Origin: CAVQGM01 sp963712065
GTDB taxonomy: Bacteria; Actinomycetota; Acidimicrobiia; Acidimicrobiales; Acidimicrobilacustridaceae
Length of the DNA stretch: 64,000 nt
Direction of reading: 5' to 3'
NCBI GenBank assembly: GCA_963712065.1
Contig: CAVQGM010000002.1
Coordinates: 1,054,001 to 1,118,000 of the forward strand
Below the pieces are notes generated by a model that worked only from the letters and a program-made list of their open reading frames with translations, ran no database searches and had not been told where the DNA came from. The translations under genes were made by a program, and so were the position numbers. How positions within the stretch are numbered: position 1 is the stretch's first letter; every line of letters starts with the position of its first letter. Shown here piece after piece: positions 35,952 to 43,553 of this stretch.

Positions 35952-37202
35952 TCAGCCGGCCCGCCGACGAGTCGCTGCCTCGCGCGCCTTGGCGATCACC
36001 TCGTCGGTGCCCGGCAGCTCACGGCCCCGCATGAGCACCGAACCCGCCACGATCACCGTGTCGACGGCGGCGCCGGTGGCCGCGTACACCAGGTTGGCCT
36101 CGAGGTCGCCGGGCACCAGCTCGGGCTGGTCGACCCGCACGAGCAGCAGGTCGGCCGGGACACCCGCGGCCAGCGGCGCACCGCCGAGGAGCGTCGAACG
36201 TCGACCCTGGGCCACGGCCAAGGCTTCTCCCGCCGGCATCACCGACGGGTCGTCGGCCAGGAACTTGTGCAGGATCGCCATGACCTTGACGTCCTGGAAC
36301 AGGTCGAGGGAGTTGTTGGACGCCACGCCGTCGGTACCGAGCCCGAGGTCGATGCCGGGCACGGACGCCATCCGGTAGGGCGCGTTCCGGCCGCTCGCCA
36401 GCTTCAGGTTGGACACCGGCACGTTGACGATCGTCGCCCCGCGGTCGGCGACGAGGGCCAGCTCGTCGTCGTCGAGCCAGCACCCGTGCGCCAGCAGGGT
36501 GCGGGGACCGAGCAGACCGCAGGCGTCGACCAGCTCGGCGGGGCGCATGCCGTGCTCCGCGACGCAGCGCTCCACCTCGTCCCTGGTCTCGGAGAGGTGG
36601 AGGTGCACGCCCACCCCCCGCTCGACCGCCAGCGCGCCGGCCCACTCGAGGCCCGGGCGGTCGACCGTGTAGATCGCATGGGGCGCGAGGAACACCTCGA
36701 CCCTCGGGTCGAAACCGGCGATGGCATCGAGGGATGCCAGGGCGTCCTCCTGCAGGCCTCGGAGACCATCGGGGACGCCGACGTCGACGAGCGGTGCCGC
36801 GACCGCCGCCCGCAGGCCGCTGTCGCGCACGGCCCGGGCCACCGCCTCCGGGCGCCAGTACATGTCGAAGAAGCGGGTGGTGCCCGTGCGGATCATCTCC
36901 ACGCAGGCGAGGCGGGTGCCCCAGTAGACGTCGTCGTCGGTGAGGTGGGCCTCGGCCGGCCAGATGCGGTCCTGCAGCCACCGCATCAGCGGCAGGTCGT
37001 CACCCCAGCTCCGGAAGAGGGTCATGGCGGCATGGGTGTGGCCGTTGACCATGCCGGGCAGCGCGACCGCGCCTCCGGCGTCGATGACCTCGTCGGCGGG
37101 GTCGGCGGCGACGTCGGGGCCGACGGCCGTGACGGTGCCGTCGTCGATCCGGATCCCCACCAGCGCGCCGTCGTGCCGCGCGTCGACCACCACGAGGCTC
37201 AT
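35952..37202 (-). CDS. Amidohydrolase of the MTA/SAH deaminase family
   Basis: A 416-residue metal-dependent amidohydrolase (ATZ/TRZ family) like 5'-methylthioadenosine/S-adenosylhomocysteine deaminase, converting the adenine ring of the substrate to hypoxanthine. Metal motifs are PGMVNGHTHAAMTLFRSWGDDLPLMRWL (about residues 48-75), HLHLSETRDEVE (about 195-206), LLAHGCWLDDDEL (about 220-232) and LGLGTDGVASNNSLDLFQDVK (about 275-295, metal Asp). It starts inside the end of the upstream phosphorylase gene (4-bp overlap), so the two enzymes are made together. Substrate could be MTA, SAH, adenosine or a futalosine-pathway nucleoside. Confidence 0.88.
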   Translation of the reverse strand: MSLVVVDARHDGALVGIRIDDGTVTAVGPDVAADPADEVIDAGGAVALPGMVNGHTHAAMTLFRSWGDDLPLMRWLQDRIWPAEAHLTDDDVYWGTRLACVEMIRTGTTRFFDMYWRPEAVARAVRDSGLRAAVAAPLVDVGVPDGLRGLQEDALASLDAIAGFDPRVEVFLAPHAIYTVDRPGLEWAGALAVERGVGVHLHLSETRDEVERCVAEHGMRPAELVDACGLLGPRTLLAHGCWLDDDELALVADRGATIVNVPVSNLKLASGRNAPYRMASVPGIDLGLGTDGVASNNSLDLFQDVKVMAILHKFLADDPSVMPAGEALAVAQGRRSTLLGGAPLAAGVPADLLLVRVDQPELVPGDLEANLVYAATGAAVDTVIVAGSVLMRGRELPGTDEVIAKAREAATRRRAG

Positions 37203-37960
37203 GCCGTCAGCTCCCGGGCGAGGGCGAGCAGGTCGGCGGCCAGGCGGACCCGGTTGGCCGACACGCCGGCACGGTACTCCTCGACGGTGAGCGTCTCCCC
37301 GGTGACCCCGTTGGCCAGGTTGTCGACGACGCAGAGCGAGGCGTGGGGAAGGTCGACCTCGCCGGCGAGGAAGCACTCGGATGCGATCGTCATGCCGACC
37401 ACGTCGGCCACGCTCGACAGGAAGCGGACCTCGGCACGGGTCTCGAACCGGGGACCGGTGGCCTGCGCGTAGGTCCCGGCGTCGACGAGGGGCGTCGCCG
37501 TCGCCGCCCGCCATCCCTGCACCACGCGCCGGCGCCACGTGTGGTCGAAGCCCGGCACCCGATGGCCCCGCGCGTCGGTGAAGCGCGACGGCGTGCTCCA
37601 GGGCGCGAACAAGTCGTCGGGGGCCACGACGGTCCCCACCGGCCAGTCGGGTCGGAGGCTTCCGCACGAGGCCACGCCGACGACCCGCTGACAACCGATG
37701 GCGGCCAGGGCCATCAGGTTGGCGGCGTGGTCGAGGCGGTGGGCGACGACCGCCCCGCCCCGGCCGTGGCGGGGCAGCCACACCGCTTCGGGGGTCTCGT
37801 ACACCTCGACCGTCGTCGCCGCCCGCACCTCCTCACCCGAGCGGTCGACGGCCGGGATCCCGACCTCGCGCCAGCCCCTCGTCAGGTCCCATCCGGCGGC
37901 GCCGGCCACGTCGGGAACGCCGATGCCGCTGCCGAGGATGAACGCGACGCGGCCGACCAT
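37199..37960 (-). CDS. Purine nucleoside phosphorylase / MTA phosphorylase family protein
   Basis: A 253-residue trimeric-type phosphorylase that cleaves purine nucleosides with phosphate. Motifs are the start VAFILGSGIG, phosphate-binding RHGRGGAVVAHRLDHAANLMALAAIGCQRVVGVASCGSL (about residues 63-100), GTYAQATGPRFETRAEVRFLSSVADVVGMTIASECFLAGEV (about 152-192, ribose and base region), and VVDNLANGV near residue 203, where the base-contact Asp/Asn residues fall. Being coupled to a deaminase, it may act on the deaminated product (for example methylthioinosine or inosine). The ATG at 37960 has TAGTCT 6 nt upstream. It could also be a futalosine-pathway enzyme. Confidence 0.88.
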   Translation of the reverse strand: MVGRVAFILGSGIGVPDVAGAAGWDLTRGWREVGIPAVDRSGEEVRAATTVEVYETPEAVWLPRHGRGGAVVAHRLDHAANLMALAAIGCQRVVGVASCGSLRPDWPVGTVVAPDDLFAPWSTPSRFTDARGHRVPGFDHTWRRRVVQGWRAATATPLVDAGTYAQATGPRFETRAEVRFLSSVADVVGMTIASECFLAGEVDLPHASLCVVDNLANGVTGETLTVEEYRAGVSANRVRLAADLLALARELTA

Positions 37961-37966
37961 CCGGGG

Positions 37967-37972
37967 AGACTA
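37967..37972 (-). promoter_or_regulatory. -10 hexamer TAGTCT, leaderless phosphorylase operon
   Basis: The minus-strand hexamer ends 6 nt before the ATG at 37960. It is divergent from the P450 promoter 19 bp away. Confidence 0.5.
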
Positions 37973-37990
37973 GCGAGGCGATGGCGGGGC

Positions 37991-37996
37991 TAACGT
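37991..37996 (+). promoter_or_regulatory. -10 hexamer TAACGT, leaderless P450 operon
   Basis: TAACGT ends 6 nt before the ATG at 38003. Confidence 0.5.
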
Positions 37997-38002
37997 GCCC
38001 GC

Positions 38003-39328
38003 ATGGCCCCGCCCCAGACGACGATCCTCGACGCCGACATCGACCCGGACGAGATCAACCTCGGCGACGGTCGTTGGTGGACCCGTCCCGATCGCGACGC
38101 CGTGTTCGCCGCGCTGCGCGCCCACCGCCCGGTCGCGGTGCACACCGGCCTTCCCTTCTACGACCCCGCCGCAGCCGATCCGGTCCTGGTCCAGCAAGGG
38201 CTCGACCAGGGCCTGCCCGACCCGGCGACCCTCCCGTGGTGGGCGGTCACGCGGCACGAAGACGTCCGGTTCGTCAGCCGCCACCCCGACCTGTTCGCGT
38301 CGGGCCGGGGAGGGTCCAACATCGGCGACATCCCCCAGGATCTCGCCGAGTTCCTCGGGTCGATCATCAACATGGATGCGCCCCAGCACACCAAGCTGCG
38401 CGGCATCGTGAACCGGGGCTTCACGCCCCGTCAGGTCGCTCGGATCGAGGACTCCGTCCGCGAGCGCGCCCGCCTCATCGTCGACGGCATCATCGACAAG
38501 GGCGACGTCGATGCCGTCGAGGAGATCGCGGCCGCTCTCCCCCTCGAGATCATCTGCGACATGATGGGCATCCCCCACGACGACCTGCCGCAGATCTTCG
38601 CCTGGACCAACATGATCCTCGGGGTGGGCGACCCCGAGATGGTGTCGACCTTCGAAGACCTCATCGGTGCCGGCATGGGCCTGTTCCAGTACGGCCTCGC
38701 CCTCGCCGAGGAGCGCGCCGCCGCACCGCGCGACGACATCACCAGCACGCTGATGCAGGCCGAGGTCGACGGCGAGCGGCTCACCGCCTCCGAGCTCGGC
38801 TCGTTCTTCGTGCTGCTCGTGGTCGCCGGCAACGAGACCACCCGGAACGCCATCTCCCACGGCCTTCTCGCCCTCACGCAGAACCCCGACCAGAAGCAGC
38901 GCTGGATCGCCGACCCCGACGGCGTCTCGCCCACCGCGGTCGAAGAGGTCGTCCGTTGGGCCACACCGGTGATCCACTTCAGACGCACGGCCACGATCGA
39001 CACGGTCGTCGGCGGCGTCGAGGTCGCCGAGGGCGACCGGGTGGTGATGTTCTACAACTCGGCCAACCGCGACGAAGCGGTGTTCGACGACCCGTACCGC
39101 TTCGACGTGACCCGTACCCCCAACGACCACGTGGGCTTCGGCGCCGGCGGTCCGCACTTCTGCCTGGGCGCCAACCTGGCGCGCCGCGAGATCCGGGTGA
39201 TGTTCGAGGAGTTGCTCACCCGCATCCCCGACATCGAGGTCACCGGCGAGCCGGCGATGCTCCGATCGTCGTTCATCCACGGCATCAAGCGCATGCCGGC
39301 GTCGTTCACCCCGGGCGGTGTGGCCTGA
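38003..39328 (+). CDS. Cytochrome P450 (CYP124/125/142-like)
   Basis: A 441-residue soluble bacterial P450 monooxygenase. I-helix motif VVAGNETTRN (about residues 273-282) supports oxygen activation, the K-helix ExxR is in EEVVRWATPVIHFRRTA (about 314-330), and the heme-binding loop FGAGGPHFCLG carries the axial Cys387. The RWATPVIHFRRTA segment and N-terminal MAPPQTTILDADIDPDEINLGDG resemble actinobacterial P450s of the CYP124/125/142 type that hydroxylate methyl-branched lipid or sterol side chains. That is resemblance, not proof. No ferredoxin or reductase gene lies near. The stop overlaps the next start (TGATG). Confidence 0.92.
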   Translation: MAPPQTTILDADIDPDEINLGDGRWWTRPDRDAVFAALRAHRPVAVHTGLPFYDPAAADPVLVQQGLDQGLPDPATLPWWAVTRHEDVRFVSRHPDLFASGRGGSNIGDIPQDLAEFLGSIINMDAPQHTKLRGIVNRGFTPRQVARIEDSVRERARLIVDGIIDKGDVDAVEEIAAALPLEIICDMMGIPHDDLPQIFAWTNMILGVGDPEMVSTFEDLIGAGMGLFQYGLALAEERAAAPRDDITSTLMQAEVDGERLTASELGSFFVLLVVAGNETTRNAISHGLLALTQNPDQKQRWIADPDGVSPTAVEEVVRWATPVIHFRRTATIDTVVGGVEVAEGDRVVMFYNSANRDEAVFDDPYRFDVTRTPNDHVGFGAGGPHFCLGANLARREIRVMFEELLTRIPDIEVTGEPAMLRSSFIHGIKRMPASFTPGGVA

Positions 39329-39771
39329 TGACCACGGAGGACGACAACCTGGCGCTGGTCCGGCGCTTCTGGCACACCCTCTACGTCGACCGCGACGTCG
39401 CGGGGGCGGCCGCCATGTTCGCCGACGACGGCTTCTACACCGACGTCCCCGTCGACGACGGCGGCGCCACCGGCCCCGACCAGATCGCCTACCGGCTCAA
39501 CATCGGGTTCGAACCCATCGAGCGCTTCGACCACGAGGTCCACCGCATGGTGGCCGACGGCGACGTCGTCATGATCGAGCACACCGAGACGTGGCACTTC
39601 CCGACCGGCGAGGTCGTGTCGCTGCCGTTCGTGTCGGTGATGGAGGTCCGTGACGGCGAGCTCGTCCTGTGGAAGGACTACTCCAACATCGACACCCTGC
39701 TCTCGAACGCTCCGGCCTGGTGGATCGAGCGGATCATGAGCGCGCCCTGGCCCCCGCCCGTCCCGGCGTGA
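39328..39771 (+). CDS. SnoaL/limonene-1,2-epoxide-hydrolase-like protein
   Basis: A 147-residue single-domain protein of the NTF2-like fold, closest to limonene-1,2-epoxide hydrolase: RRFWHTLYVDRDVAGAAAMFADDGFYTDVP (about residues 11-40), DHEVHRMVADGDVVMIEHTETWHF (about 70-93), VSLPFVSVMEVRDGELVLWKDYSNID (about 98-123). The LEH triad normally includes Asp-Arg-Asp within TERxD and WRDY; here WKDY keeps the Asp, while TERxD is altered to IEHTE, so hydrolase activity is uncertain. Overlaps P450 by 1 bp upstream and the rhodanese gene by 4 bp downstream, so it probably acts on a P450 product or helps it. Confidence 0.8.
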   Translation: MTTEDDNLALVRRFWHTLYVDRDVAGAAAMFADDGFYTDVPVDDGGATGPDQIAYRLNIGFEPIERFDHEVHRMVADGDVVMIEHTETWHFPTGEVVSLPFVSVMEVRDGELVLWKDYSNIDTLLSNAPAWWIERIMSAPWPPPVPA

Positions 39772-40622
39772 GTCCGGGCCCCGAGCCGTCGTTCGTCGTT
39801 CCCGGCCCGCTCGTCGACGCCCCCTGGCTGGCGGCCCACCTCGACGAGGTCCTCGTGGCCGACGTGCGGTGGAGCCTCGGCGGTGGCGCCGACCGCGCCG
39901 GGTACGCAGCCGGGCACCTGCCGGGCGCGGTGTTCGTCGACCTCGACGCCGACCTGGCGGCACCGTCGTCCCCCGAGGGCGGCCGTCACCCGCTACCCAC
40001 GCCCGAGGCGTTCGCCGACGCGATGGGCCGGCTCGGCATCGGTGACGACGCGCCCGTGGTCGCCTACGACGACGCCGGTGGCTCGATCGCCGCCCGTCTG
40101 TGGTGGATGCTCGACGCCATCGGGCACCGGGCGGCGGTGCTCGACGGCGGGCTGGCGGCGTGGACGGGACCCCTCGAAGCGGGTCCCGTCACCCCGCACG
40201 GGGCCCGGTTCACCTCGCGCCTGTGGCCCGAGGACCGGTTCGTCGGCACCGACGCGGTCGACGGGCTCCGATCCGACCCCGGGGCCCTGCTGGTCGATGC
40301 CCGCACCGCCGCCCGGTTCCGCGGCGAGGACACCTCGACCGATCCCCGGCCCGGGCACGTACCCGGCTCGACGAGCGCGCCGTGGGCCGACAACCTCGGC
40401 GCCGACGGACGGTTCCGTCCCCCCACCGAGCTGCGCGAGCGGTTCGCCGCGTTGGGGGCCGACGCCGCCGACGTGGTGGTCGCCTCGTGCGGTTCGGGGG
40501 TGACCGCCTGCCACGACCTGCTCGCCCTGCGACTGGCCGGCATCGGGCCCACCCGTCTCTACGTGGGCTCCTGGTCGGCGTGGTCGGCCGACCCCGACCG
40601 CGACGTCGCGACCTCTTCCTAG
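39768..40622 (+). CDS. sseA: Sulfurtransferase (3-mercaptopyruvate sulfurtransferase / rhodanese type)
   Basis: A 284-residue two-domain rhodanese. The N-terminal inactive domain has VLVADVRWSLGGGADRAGYAAGHLPGAVFVDLDADLA (about residues 22-58). The C-terminal domain carries the catalytic loop CGSGVTACH with Cys241, the MST-type motif (CGSGVTA), after LLVDARTAARFRGED and GHVPGSTSAPW. It transfers sulfane sulfur from 3-mercaptopyruvate to cyanide or thiols. The GTG start overlaps the previous stop by 4 bp, making it the third gene of the P450 operon. Convergent overlap of 4 bp with the LCP gene. Confidence 0.9.
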   Translation: MSPGPEPSFVVPGPLVDAPWLAAHLDEVLVADVRWSLGGGADRAGYAAGHLPGAVFVDLDADLAAPSSPEGGRHPLPTPEAFADAMGRLGIGDDAPVVAYDDAGGSIAARLWWMLDAIGHRAAVLDGGLAAWTGPLEAGPVTPHGARFTSRLWPEDRFVGTDAVDGLRSDPGALLVDARTAARFRGEDTSTDPRPGHVPGSTSAPWADNLGADGRFRPPTELRERFAALGADAADVVVASCGSGVTACHDLLALRLAGIGPTRLYVGSWSAWSADPDRDVATSS

Positions 40623-41824
40623 CTCGCGAAGCGCGTGATCACCGGCTCGGCGGCGGCCCGGTCGAGGTCGAGGATGGCGGCGCCGCCCGACGTGGTCCTC
40701 GGGGTGCCGGGCAGGGTCAGCGATTCGGGGTCGAACCCCCGGAGCCGCCAGGCGAGCCCGAGGGCGTCGAAGTAGCTGAGGTCGTCGTCGAGGCGCATGC
40801 CACCACCGAACGACGACGAGATGCGGGCGAGCGCGATCGGGTTCCGGGTGTCGCTCACCTCGGCGACGAGACCGCTGAGGAACTGGCGCTGGCGCTCGAC
40901 CCGCCCGAGATCACCGGTCGGGTCGGACCGCCACTCGCCGTCGATCAGCTCCTCGTAGAAGCGGGAGCGCACGTAGGCGAGGGCCTGACTGCCGTTCAGG
41001 GTGACCTTCCCGGCCGTCGGCACGTCGAGACCCGAGTTGGCGTCGCGAGCGGGGTACGGGAAGTCGACGGTGATCCCGCCCACCGCGTCGACGAGCCTCC
41101 CGAAGCTGACGAAGTCGATCTCCATGTAGTGGTGGATCGGGATGCCGAGCTGCTCGACGCCTTCGATCAGCGCCGCCGGGCCCGACTGGTAGAGCGAGTT
41201 GATGCGGCCCCGCTCACCGGTGGCCGGGTTGGTGACCAGCAGGTCGCGCGGGATCGACAGGAGGGCGCTCTTCGAGCCCTCGACCCGCAGCACCATGATC
41301 GTGTCCGTGCGCTGGCCGGGCACCCCCTCGGCCAGGAACGCGCCGGCGTTCGGGTCGTCGGCCGCGATGCCCTCGCGCGAGTCGGATCCGACGATCAGGT
41401 AGTTGGTGCCCGCCGCGCCGGCGGCGCTCGACAGGGCCGCGCTCACGTCGACCTTGGGGATGCGGCTGTACTGCCACCAGCCGTAGGCGAACAGCCCGAC
41501 CACGACCGCCACGAAGGCCAGCGCGACGCCGAGCACGACCTTCGGCCACCGTCGACGGGACCCGGCGGCGCGGGGTGGCGGAGCGGCGGGGACGCCTCGC
41601 GACCGGACCGGCGGGACCGGGGGCGGGCCGCCGGGGCCCGGGGTGCGGGGCCGGGCGACGGCGGGTCGGGCGGCGGGCGGCGGCGGGGCGACCGGCGGGA
41701 CCGGTGGGGCGACCACGCGCGGCGGGGCACCCGGGGCCCGAGGTGGGGCGCCCGCACCCGAGCCGGGTGGACCGATGACGACGTGGCGCGGTCTGGGGGG
41801 CCGCGGAGAGTCGGGCTCGGTCAC
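40619..41824 (-). CDS. LytR-CpsA-Psr (LCP) family protein
   Basis: A 401-residue membrane-anchored LCP enzyme, which transfers polysaccharide or teichoic-acid-like polymers from a lipid carrier to peptidoglycan. A Pro/Ala/Arg-rich cytoplasmic N-terminus of about 90 residues precedes one membrane helix (about residues 95-115). The extracytoplasmic catalytic domain contains YLIVGSDSREG, QRTDTIMVLRVEGSKSALLSIPRDLLV with the pyrophosphate-binding Arg and Asp, FVSFGRLVDAVGGITVDFP and GSQALAYVRSRFYEELIDGEW. It lacks the C-terminal LytR_C domain. The GTG at 41824 has TATCAT 6 nt upstream. Confidence 0.92.
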   Translation of the reverse strand: MTEPDSPRPPRPRHVVIGPPGSGAGAPPRAPGAPPRVVAPPVPPVAPPPPAARPAVARPRTPGPGGPPPVPPVRSRGVPAAPPPRAAGSRRRWPKVVLGVALAFVAVVVGLFAYGWWQYSRIPKVDVSAALSSAAGAAGTNYLIVGSDSREGIAADDPNAGAFLAEGVPGQRTDTIMVLRVEGSKSALLSIPRDLLVTNPATGERGRINSLYQSGPAALIEGVEQLGIPIHHYMEIDFVSFGRLVDAVGGITVDFPYPARDANSGLDVPTAGKVTLNGSQALAYVRSRFYEELIDGEWRSDPTGDLGRVERQRQFLSGLVAEVSDTRNPIALARISSSFGGGMRLDDDLSYFDALGLAWRLRGFDPESLTLPGTPRTTSGGAAILDLDRAAAEPVITRFAS

Positions 41825-41830
41825 CGCTCG

Positions 41831-41836
41831 ATGATA
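41831..41836 (-). promoter_or_regulatory. -10 hexamer TATCAT, leaderless LCP gene
   Basis: The minus-strand hexamer ends 6 nt before the GTG at 41824 and is the most consensus-like -10 in the window. Confidence 0.55.
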
Positions 41837-41885
41837 CGAGGGCCACGCGCCCCACCCTCGGCACCCCTTCCGCGTGGGGAGCAGG

Positions 41886-42545
41886 CTAGCGGTGGCCCCA
41901 GACGAGGACGTGGTGGTCGCCGTCGGGCTCGACGGCGAGGTGGGCCAGGCCGGCGGCTCCGAGCTGGTCGACGATCTCCTCGGGGGTGAACGCGGCGCGC
42001 AACGAGGCCGCGAAGTCGCGGCGGAGCACCTCGGGCTCGCCCGCCGCGTACCGCTCGACGTGGGCGTCGACGGTGGCGGTGTCGGGCGGTCGTCGCAGGT
42101 CGGCCACGAACACCGGCGCCCCCGGGTCGGCGACGGCGCCGATCGTGTCCCACAGCACGGCCGGATCGTGCAGGTGGTGCAGCAGGCTGTTCGAGACCAC
42201 CGCCCCGAACCGGCGGCTCGTCAGCGAGGCCGACGGCAGGAGCACGCGCTCGAGCCGCACCCGGGCGGTGAGCCCGGCAGCGGCCACCCGCTGCCGACCG
42301 AGCGCCAGCATCTCCTCGGCCCCGTCGACCCCCACGACCCGGGCCTGCGGGAGCGCGAGCGCGACGCGCACGGTGACATCGGCCGGGCCGCACCCGAGGT
42401 CGACGACGGTGTCGGCGTCGATGTCGGGGAACCGGGCGACGAACGCGTCGACGAGACGTTGGTGGGGCTCGGCGAAGTCGGCCTCGTGGTAGGCCCGGGC
42501 CTGGACCGGGTCGTCCATCAGCTCCGGCTCGCGCACCCGCTCCAC
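41886..42545 (-). CDS. Class I SAM-dependent methyltransferase
   Basis: A 219-residue methyltransferase. SAM-binding motif I is TVVDLGCGPADVTVRVA (about residues 46-62), motif II VVGVDGAEEMLALGRQRV (about 70-87), motif IV region VVSNSLLHHLHDPAVLW (about 116-132). C-terminal part FTPEEIVDQLGAAGLAHL follows the usual late helix. It belongs to the methyltransferase-25/ubiquinone-type group acting on small molecules; the target is unknown. Start GTG at 42545 is supported by length and no better codon; no clear ribosome-binding site or -10. Confidence 0.87.
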   Translation of the reverse strand: MERVREPELMDDPVQARAYHEADFAEPHQRLVDAFVARFPDIDADTVVDLGCGPADVTVRVALALPQARVVGVDGAEEMLALGRQRVAAAGLTARVRLERVLLPSASLTSRRFGAVVSNSLLHHLHDPAVLWDTIGAVADPGAPVFVADLRRPPDTATVDAHVERYAAGEPEVLRRDFAASLRAAFTPEEIVDQLGAAGLAHLAVEPDGDHHVLVWGHR

Positions 42546-42579
42546 CCTCGTGCCCCGCTCGGTGGCCGGTCCGGCCTCG

Positions 42580-43251
42580 TCAGGCGGCGCAGCCGCCGAC
42601 GCCGAACCGCTCGGCGACCTCGGTGGCGACGGTCAGCCGGTGCACGTCGACGATCTCACCCATCCCTGGCAGCTCGACGCCGGACGTGTCGCGGACCTCG
42701 ACCCACTCCGGGAGGGGATCGGCGAGGTGGCCGGCGAGCACCTCGCCCTCGGAGGCGGCGTCGCACAGCCTGGCGGCGAGGTTGACCGGCCGGCCCACGT
42801 AGTCGTCACCCTCGAACAGCAACACGGTGCCCGAGGCGACGCCGGCGTGGAGGGCGAGCCCGGAGGCCTGCGACCGGACCACGAGCTCGGCGACCCCGGC
42901 CACGACCGGACCGCTCTCGGTGCCGACGATCATCACCCCGTCACCCAGCCACTTGGCCACCCGCACGCCGCGGCGGCCGACGACGTCACGGACCATCTCG
43001 CGGAAGCGGGTCAACACCTCGACGGCGGCGTGCTCGCCGTGCTGGTCGCAGTAGTGCGTGAACCCGCAGACGTCGACGAAGGCGAAGGTGCGCGCCACCG
43101 CGAGGGGCTCGCCCGACGTGTCGATCGGCAGCGGGGGCTCGGTGCCGGTGCCGGGCGGTGACGCCGGTTCGCCGGTGCCGGGCCCGTGGGACTCGGCGAG
43201 GTACAACGACCGAAGCCCGTGGAGGTCGGTGGCGTCGGCCGGGTCGCTCAT
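42580..43251 (-). CDS. Class III adenylate/guanylate cyclase domain protein
   Basis: A 223-residue soluble protein with a single class III cyclase homology domain. Metal Asp residues are in FAFVDVCGFT (about residues 57-66) and GDGVMIVG (about 102-109). The transition-state Asn and Arg are in VNLAARL (about 156-162), so it could be active as a homodimer forming cAMP or cGMP. The N-terminal 45 residues are disordered (Gly/Pro/Glu/Ser). The C-terminus ends in EVAERFGVGGCAA. No receptor or membrane domain. The ATG at 43251 has TAGGTT 6 nt upstream. Which nucleotide it uses cannot be decided. Confidence 0.85.
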   Translation of the reverse strand: MSDPADATDLHGLRSLYLAESHGPGTGEPASPPGTGTEPPLPIDTSGEPLAVARTFAFVDVCGFTHYCDQHGEHAAVEVLTRFREMVRDVVGRRGVRVAKWLGDGVMIVGTESGPVVAGVAELVVRSQASGLALHAGVASGTVLLFEGDDYVGRPVNLAARLCDAASEGEVLAGHLADPLPEWVEVRDTSGVELPGMGEIVDVHRLTVATEVAERFGVGGCAA

Positions 43252-43257
43252 GCCCCA

Positions 43258-43263
43258 AACCTA
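43258..43263 (-). promoter_or_regulatory. -10 hexamer TAGGTT, leaderless cyclase gene
   Basis: The minus-strand hexamer ends 6 nt before the ATG at 43251. Confidence 0.5.
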
Positions 43264-43419
43264 CCCCCATACGACCGCGAGCAGGTGCATGATTTCCCGT
43301 GCAATCGTCGGGCCATGCCCCGTCCACCCGGCCGTCACCCCGCCCCGCCGGGGCTGTTCATCCTCCGGACACGAACCCGACACGCCCGGGACCCAGCAGG
43401 TGGCCACAATCGACCGGCA

Positions 43420-43538
43420 GGACCCAGAATCCGGGGTGAGGACCCGGCATCCGCCCCGAGGACCCCGGATCCGCCCCGAGGACCCCGGATCCGGCCCCGA
43501 CGACCCCGGATCCCCCCGACGACCCCGGATCCCCCCGA
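43420..43538. repeat. Tandem array of six 19-21 bp units upstream of the ATP-grasp gene
   Basis: Units start at 43420, 43440, 43460, 43480, 43501 and 43520, with lengths 20, 20, 20, 21, 19 and 19. The core is GACCCCGGATCC followed by GCCCCGA or CCCCGA; the first unit is diverged. Each core carries a palindromic CGGATCCG-like centre, and unit spacing is close to two helical turns. The array ends 15 bp before the GTG at 43554. The rest of the 302-bp divergent gap (43252-43419) shows only the cyclase -10 hexamer. Confidence 0.8.
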
Positions 43539-43553
43539 CGACAAGGACGGCGA

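Noticed and set aside
43420..43538. Tandem repeat as a CRISPR array
   Set aside because: The repeats are contiguous without unique spacers, only about 20 bp long, and no cas gene is present.
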